From Pseudomonadota bacterium (GTDB lineage: Bacteria; Pseudomonadota; Gammaproteobacteria; Xanthomonadales; Rhodanobacteraceae): DNA of 7,807 nt. The stretch spans positions 1 to 7,807 of the forward strand of contig JAJXTX010000118.1 of assembly GCA_021783385.1 (NCBI GenBank). Direction: 5' to 3'. The position numbers and the translations under genes were made by a program. The first letter of the stretch is position 1. Each line of letters starts with the position of its first letter. This document shows positions 5,677-7,807 of the stretch, one piece after another. The notes beneath the pieces were generated by a model. The model saw only the letters and a list, made by a program, of their open reading frames with translations. It searched no databases and was not told the origin of the DNA.

Positions 5677-6606
5677 TCAGCGATTGCTCACCCCATGCGG
5701 CACGTGCCCGGTGGCCACATGCTTGCGCGCGGACTCCACGTTGGCCGGCGAATCGTCGAAGAAAATGTCGGCGCCGAACGCATCGAGGAACGGGCCCTTG
5801 TCGCGGCCGCCGAGGAACAGCGCCTCGTCGATGCGCACGCCCCACTTGCGCAGGGTGAGGATCACCCGCTTGTGCGCGGGCGCGGAACGCGCGGTGACCA
5901 GCGCGGTGCGGATCGGCGAGTCCTCGGCCGGAAACGCTGTCTGCAGCCGGTGCAGCGCGGTGAGGAAACCGCGGAACGGGCCGACCGACAGCGGCTCGGC
6001 GGCATGCTCGGTCTCGCTGCGGTGGAACGCTTCGAGGCCTTCCTCGCGCGACACGCGCTCGCCTTCGTCGCCGAAGATCACCGCGTCGCCGTCGAAGGCG
6101 ATGCGCAATTGTTCGCTGGCACGCGGCGGCGCGGTGCTGGGCAGGATGGTGGCGGCGGCGACCCCGGCGGTGAGCGCGCGACCGACATCCTCGGCGTTGG
6201 CAGACAGGAACAGGTCGGCCTTGAACGGCGCGATATAGTCGGAGGTGGGCGCGCCGCTGGTGAAGGCGGCGCGGCTGATCTCCAGCCCGTAGTGCTGGAT
6301 CGCGTTGAAGATGCGCAGGCCGGTGTCGCCGGAGTTGCGCGACAGCAGGATCACCTCGACCGGCGGCACGTCGCCGGCCAGCTTGTTGAGGCCAAGCAGC
6401 TTCTGCACCAGCGGGAACGCCACACCGGGCCTGAGGATCTCGTTCTCGTGCTCGATCTGGAATGCGCGATAGGCGTCCAGCCCGTCGCGCTCGAACAGCG
6501 CGTGGCTGTCGCCAAGGTCGAACAGCGCGCGCGAGGAGATCGCCACCACCAGGCGGTTGTCGCTGGCGGCGGATGCATCGTGGGCGTCGTGACTGAGTTC
6601 GATCAT
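5677..6606 (-). CDS. Cytosolic 5'-nucleotidase (NT5C1 type, HAD-like)
   Basis: From ATG 6606 this gives 309 residues of the bacterial NT5C1-like family, cytosolic enzymes that dephosphorylate nucleoside 5'-monophosphates. Expected HAD-type elements are visible: motif I FDGDA at 171-175 with the nucleophile Asp, motif II TARS at 238-241, and motif III Lys270 with FFDDSP at 282-287. Family landmarks include VVAISSRALFDL (20-31), VILLSRNSGDTGLRIFN (85-101) and the closing HVATGHVPHGV. A TTG at 6639 would add eleven residues (MPDCLLPVLPR) but has no ribosome site and precedes the usual family start; ATG 6606 also lacks a strong ribosome site. The gene is convergent with the outer-membrane protein gene. 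Upstream on the same strand are the TauE permease and then NAD kinase, so a loose nucleotide-metabolism grouping is possible. A degenerate copy of its 3' end lies just downstream. Confidence 0.9.
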   Translation of the reverse strand: MIELSHDAHDASAASDNRLVVAISSRALFDLGDSHALFERDGLDAYRAFQIEHENEILRPGVAFPLVQKLLGLNKLAGDVPPVEVILLSRNSGDTGLRIFNAIQHYGLEISRAAFTSGAPTSDYIAPFKADLFLSANAEDVGRALTAGVAAATILPSTAPPRASEQLRIAFDGDAVIFGDEGERVSREEGLEAFHRSETEHAAEPLSVGPFRGFLTALHRLQTAFPAEDSPIRTALVTARSAPAHKRVILTLRKWGVRIDEALFLGGRDKGPFLDAFGADIFFDDSPANVESARKHVATGHVPHGVSNR

Positions 6607-6640
6607 GCGCGGAAGAACCGGAAGTAAGCAATCTGGCAAA

Positions 6641-6658
6641 GGCGGAAAACTGTCCGCC
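6641..6658 (-). terminator. Possible intrinsic terminator after the TauE gene
   Basis: On the minus strand GGCGGA (6658-6653), a six-base loop and TCCGCC (6646-6641) form a 6-bp GC-rich stem followed by TTTG. It is 57 bases past the TauE stop and before the 5'-nucleotidase start. The T-run is short, so termination may be partial. An overlapping perfect palindrome, TGTCCG-C-CGGACA at 6651-6663, shares its bases and could instead be a protein-binding site. Confidence 0.4.
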
Positions 6659-6663
6659 GGACA
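6651..6663. repeat. 13-bp perfect palindrome upstream of the 5'-nucleotidase
   Basis: TGTCCG at 6651-6656 and CGGACA at 6658-6663 flank a single central C. It lies about 45-57 bases upstream of the 5'-nucleotidase ATG (6606), where an operator would sit. It overlaps the right arm of the hairpin at 6641-6658. Function is unknown. Confidence 0.35.
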
Positions 6664-6715
6664 TGGCGAAAAGGCATACGGCCAGCGAGCTGCGCGGCGG
6701 CCAGTCGCGTACGGC

Positions 6716-7447
6716 TTATCCGGCCGGCCCTGACACGGCCTGGAACAGCAGCAGGGCGCCCACTATCACCAGCCCGGCATGCACATAGAGTATGAATGCG
6801 CGCGCGTTCATGCGCTTGTTGATGCTGCGTCCCAGAAAGATCGCCAGCACCACTCCAGGCAACGCCATGAGGTAGCAGCGGCTCACGGTAGCAGTCCACA
6901 AGCCGGTCAGTCCGTAACCGCCAAGGGTGATCAGGCTGGCCGGCAGAAAATAACCCTGCAGGGTTGCCCGGAAATGTTGCGGCGACCATCCGCGCAGTGA
7001 GCCATACATGACCAGCGGTGGTCCATTCATGCCGTATGCACCGCCAAGCACACCTGCGGCAAACCCGAAAATCCAGGCCCGTCTGTCGTCGGACAGCGCC
7101 GCTCGCTTCCGGCCGAGCAGTGAATATCCCGAGAAGGCCACAATGACCATGGCAAGGATCGCCTTGACGAGGCGAGCATCCATCCGATGCAGCGCAAGGA
7201 GGCCGAGCGGCAGTCCCACAAGAGTGGAGAGAACCAGCCATGCCGCACTGCGGAGATGGATGTGGCGCCAGTCCTGCGCGATGGCCACGATGGCCACGGT
7301 AATCGAAACCAGCACAGCCAGCGGCGCGGCTGTCGCCACTGGCATCATGAAAGCAAGCAATGGCACCGCCACCAGTGCTTCGCCGAACCCGAAGGCCGAA
7401 CGGATGAGGGTGGCCAGAAAAAGTATCGTCAACACCGGAAGAAGCAC
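6716..7447 (-). CDS. TauE/SafE family permease (sulfite/organosulfonate exporter type)
   Basis: From GTG 7447 this gives 243 residues, a normal TauE/SafE length; it is an inner-membrane protein with about eight hydrophobic helices. Family features are the N-terminal IRSAFGFGEALVAVPLLAF (15-33) and its second-half counterpart AGVLGGAYGMNGPPLVMYG (131-149), reflecting the internal duplication of the fold. Members export sulfite, sulfoacetate or related anions, or import some; the substrate here is undetermined. The open frame extends to GTG 7504 (262 residues, adding MRLFPVVACGIFLEKGLAR). The 7447 start is preferred because AAGGGG lies nine bases upstream of it, while the ribosome-site position before 7504 is occupied by a hairpin (7509-7530) and has no purine-rich tract. 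It lies between NAD kinase and the 5'-nucleotidase, with no obvious link to either. Its start has unusually A/T-rich codons (ATA, AAA, TTT) for this window, which may hint at acquisition. Confidence 0.88.
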   Translation of the reverse strand: MLLPVLTILFLATLIRSAFGFGEALVAVPLLAFMMPVATAAPLAVLVSITVAIVAIAQDWRHIHLRSAAWLVLSTLVGLPLGLLALHRMDARLVKAILAMVIVAFSGYSLLGRKRAALSDDRRAWIFGFAAGVLGGAYGMNGPPLVMYGSLRGWSPQHFRATLQGYFLPASLITLGGYGLTGLWTATVSRCYLMALPGVVLAIFLGRSINKRMNARAFILYVHAGLVIVGALLLFQAVSGPAG

Positions 7448-7508
7448 GCGCGCAAGCCCCTTTTCAAGAAAAATACCGCACGCCACGACCGGGAAAAGAC
7501 GCACGCGA

Positions 7509-7530
7509 GGTGACGCCGTTTTGCGTCATC
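7509..7530 (-). repeat. Hairpin between NAD kinase and the TauE gene
   Basis: TGACGC 7511-7516 pairs with GCGTCA 7523-7528 around the loop CGTTTT, extendable by a G-T and a G-C pair to 7509/7530. On the minus strand it follows the NAD kinase stop by about 54 bases. No T-run follows the stem on that strand, so it is a poor intrinsic terminator. It would sequester the region just before GTG 7504, arguing for the later TauE start. Confidence 0.4.
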
Positions 7531-7583
7531 CGGAAGTGGCGCCGATACAGGCCATCCGATCACCCGACGTGGCCACAAGACGA

Positions 7584-7807
7584 TCAATCCGCCGCGAACT
7601 GCTCGTCGAGGATGCGCTGTTCGAGGTTGTGCTCGGGATCGAACAGCAGCTGCACGCCCTGCCCGCCGGACTGGCGGATAGTCACCGTGCGCACGTCGCG
7701 CACTTCGTGGAAATCGGCGGTGGCGCTGACCGGGCGCTTGGCCGGATCGAGCACGCGCAGGATCACCTCGGTGCGGTGCGGCAGGATCGCGCCGCGCCAG
7801 CGACGCG
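7584..7807 (-). CDS. nadK: NAD kinase, C-terminal end (5' part outside the window)
   Basis: The minus-strand frame is open from the right edge (first full codon at 7805) to TGA at 7584-7586, giving 73 residues. It reads [18 protein letters not shown], then [20 protein letters not shown], and ends [18 protein letters not shown]. This is the C-terminal beta-rich domain arrangement of NAD kinases: a Pro-led strand (usually RPIVxP), then a strand ending in a conserved S-x-D-type element (here SATAD), then V-x-I-x-x-S. The [15 protein letters not shown] tail is one I associate with xanthomonad-type NAD kinases. The enzyme phosphorylates NAD+ to NADP+ in the cytosol. A GTG at 7766 is internal, because the frame and the domain continue upstream. 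With only the tail visible, identity is probable but not certain. Confidence 0.75.
   Translation of the reverse strand, partial: RRWRGAILPHRTEVILRVLDPAKRPVSATADFHEVRDVRTVTIRQSGGQGVQLLFDPEHNLEQRILDEQFAAD

Noticed and set aside
5650..6627. Plus-strand 325-codon frame antisense to the 5'-nucleotidase
   Set aside because: This is a shadow of the GC-rich antisense strand; the opposite strand carries the HAD motifs FDGDA, TARS and FFDD.
5564..6664. Minus-strand 366-codon frame overlapping the 5'-nucleotidase
   Set aside because: It is frame-shifted against the true gene, and its product is Arg/Ala-rich with no motif. The shared GFAARPT peptide with another shadow frame at 1747-2103 simply reflects the intergenic DNA repeat.

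Overview
The window is GC-rich, with densely packed genes, mostly short gaps and G/C-ending codons. It looks like the chromosome of a gammaproteobacterium of the Xanthomonadales type (Rhodanobacter/Dyella/Xanthomonas relatives). That placement is an inference from the style of the 5'-nucleotidase and NAD kinase C-termini and from base composition; no rRNA or marker gene is present to prove it. I see no tRNA, rRNA, CRISPR array, insertion sequence or phage gene.

Layout, left to right. (1) 1-745 (+): the 3' part of a SURF1-family gene for cytochrome oxidase assembly, running in from the left edge. (2) 860-1750 (+): a YdhF-like aldo/keto reductase. (3) 1832-2794 (-): a YafY-type HTH/WYL transcriptional regulator, convergent with the reductase. 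(4) 2881-3738 and 3735-4370 (+): a NIPSNAP-family protein and a LysE/RhtB-type exporter. Their stop and start codons overlap (ATGA), and they are transcribed divergently from the WYL regulator across a short control region with an inverted repeat. (5) 4528-5580 (+): a signal-peptide-bearing beta-barrel-like protein of the MetA/phenol-degradation outer-membrane family. (6) 5677-6606 (-): a cytosolic 5'-nucleotidase (NT5C1 type). (7) 6716-7447 or 7504 (-): a TauE/SafE permease. (8) 7584-7807 (-): the C-terminal end of NAD kinase, leaving by the right edge.

The clearest functional unit is the WYL regulator with the divergent NIPSNAP-LysE pair: a probable local switch controlling a small enzyme-like protein and an exporter. 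The outer-membrane protein follows on the same strand after a 157-base gap and may or may not belong to it. The minus-strand block NAD kinase / TauE / 5'-nucleotidase puts two nucleotide-metabolism genes on either side of a permease.

The most unusual structure is between genes. The 96-base convergent gap at 5581-5676 holds what looks like a degenerate second copy of the 3' end of the neighbouring 5'-nucleotidase gene. Part of that gap also matches, 19 of 20 bases, a segment of the other convergent gap at 1751-1831. No gene-free stretch exceeds 300 bases; the longest is 4371-4527 (157 bases), which contains small palindromes but no recognisable gene. I do not see a clearly new multi-gene system.
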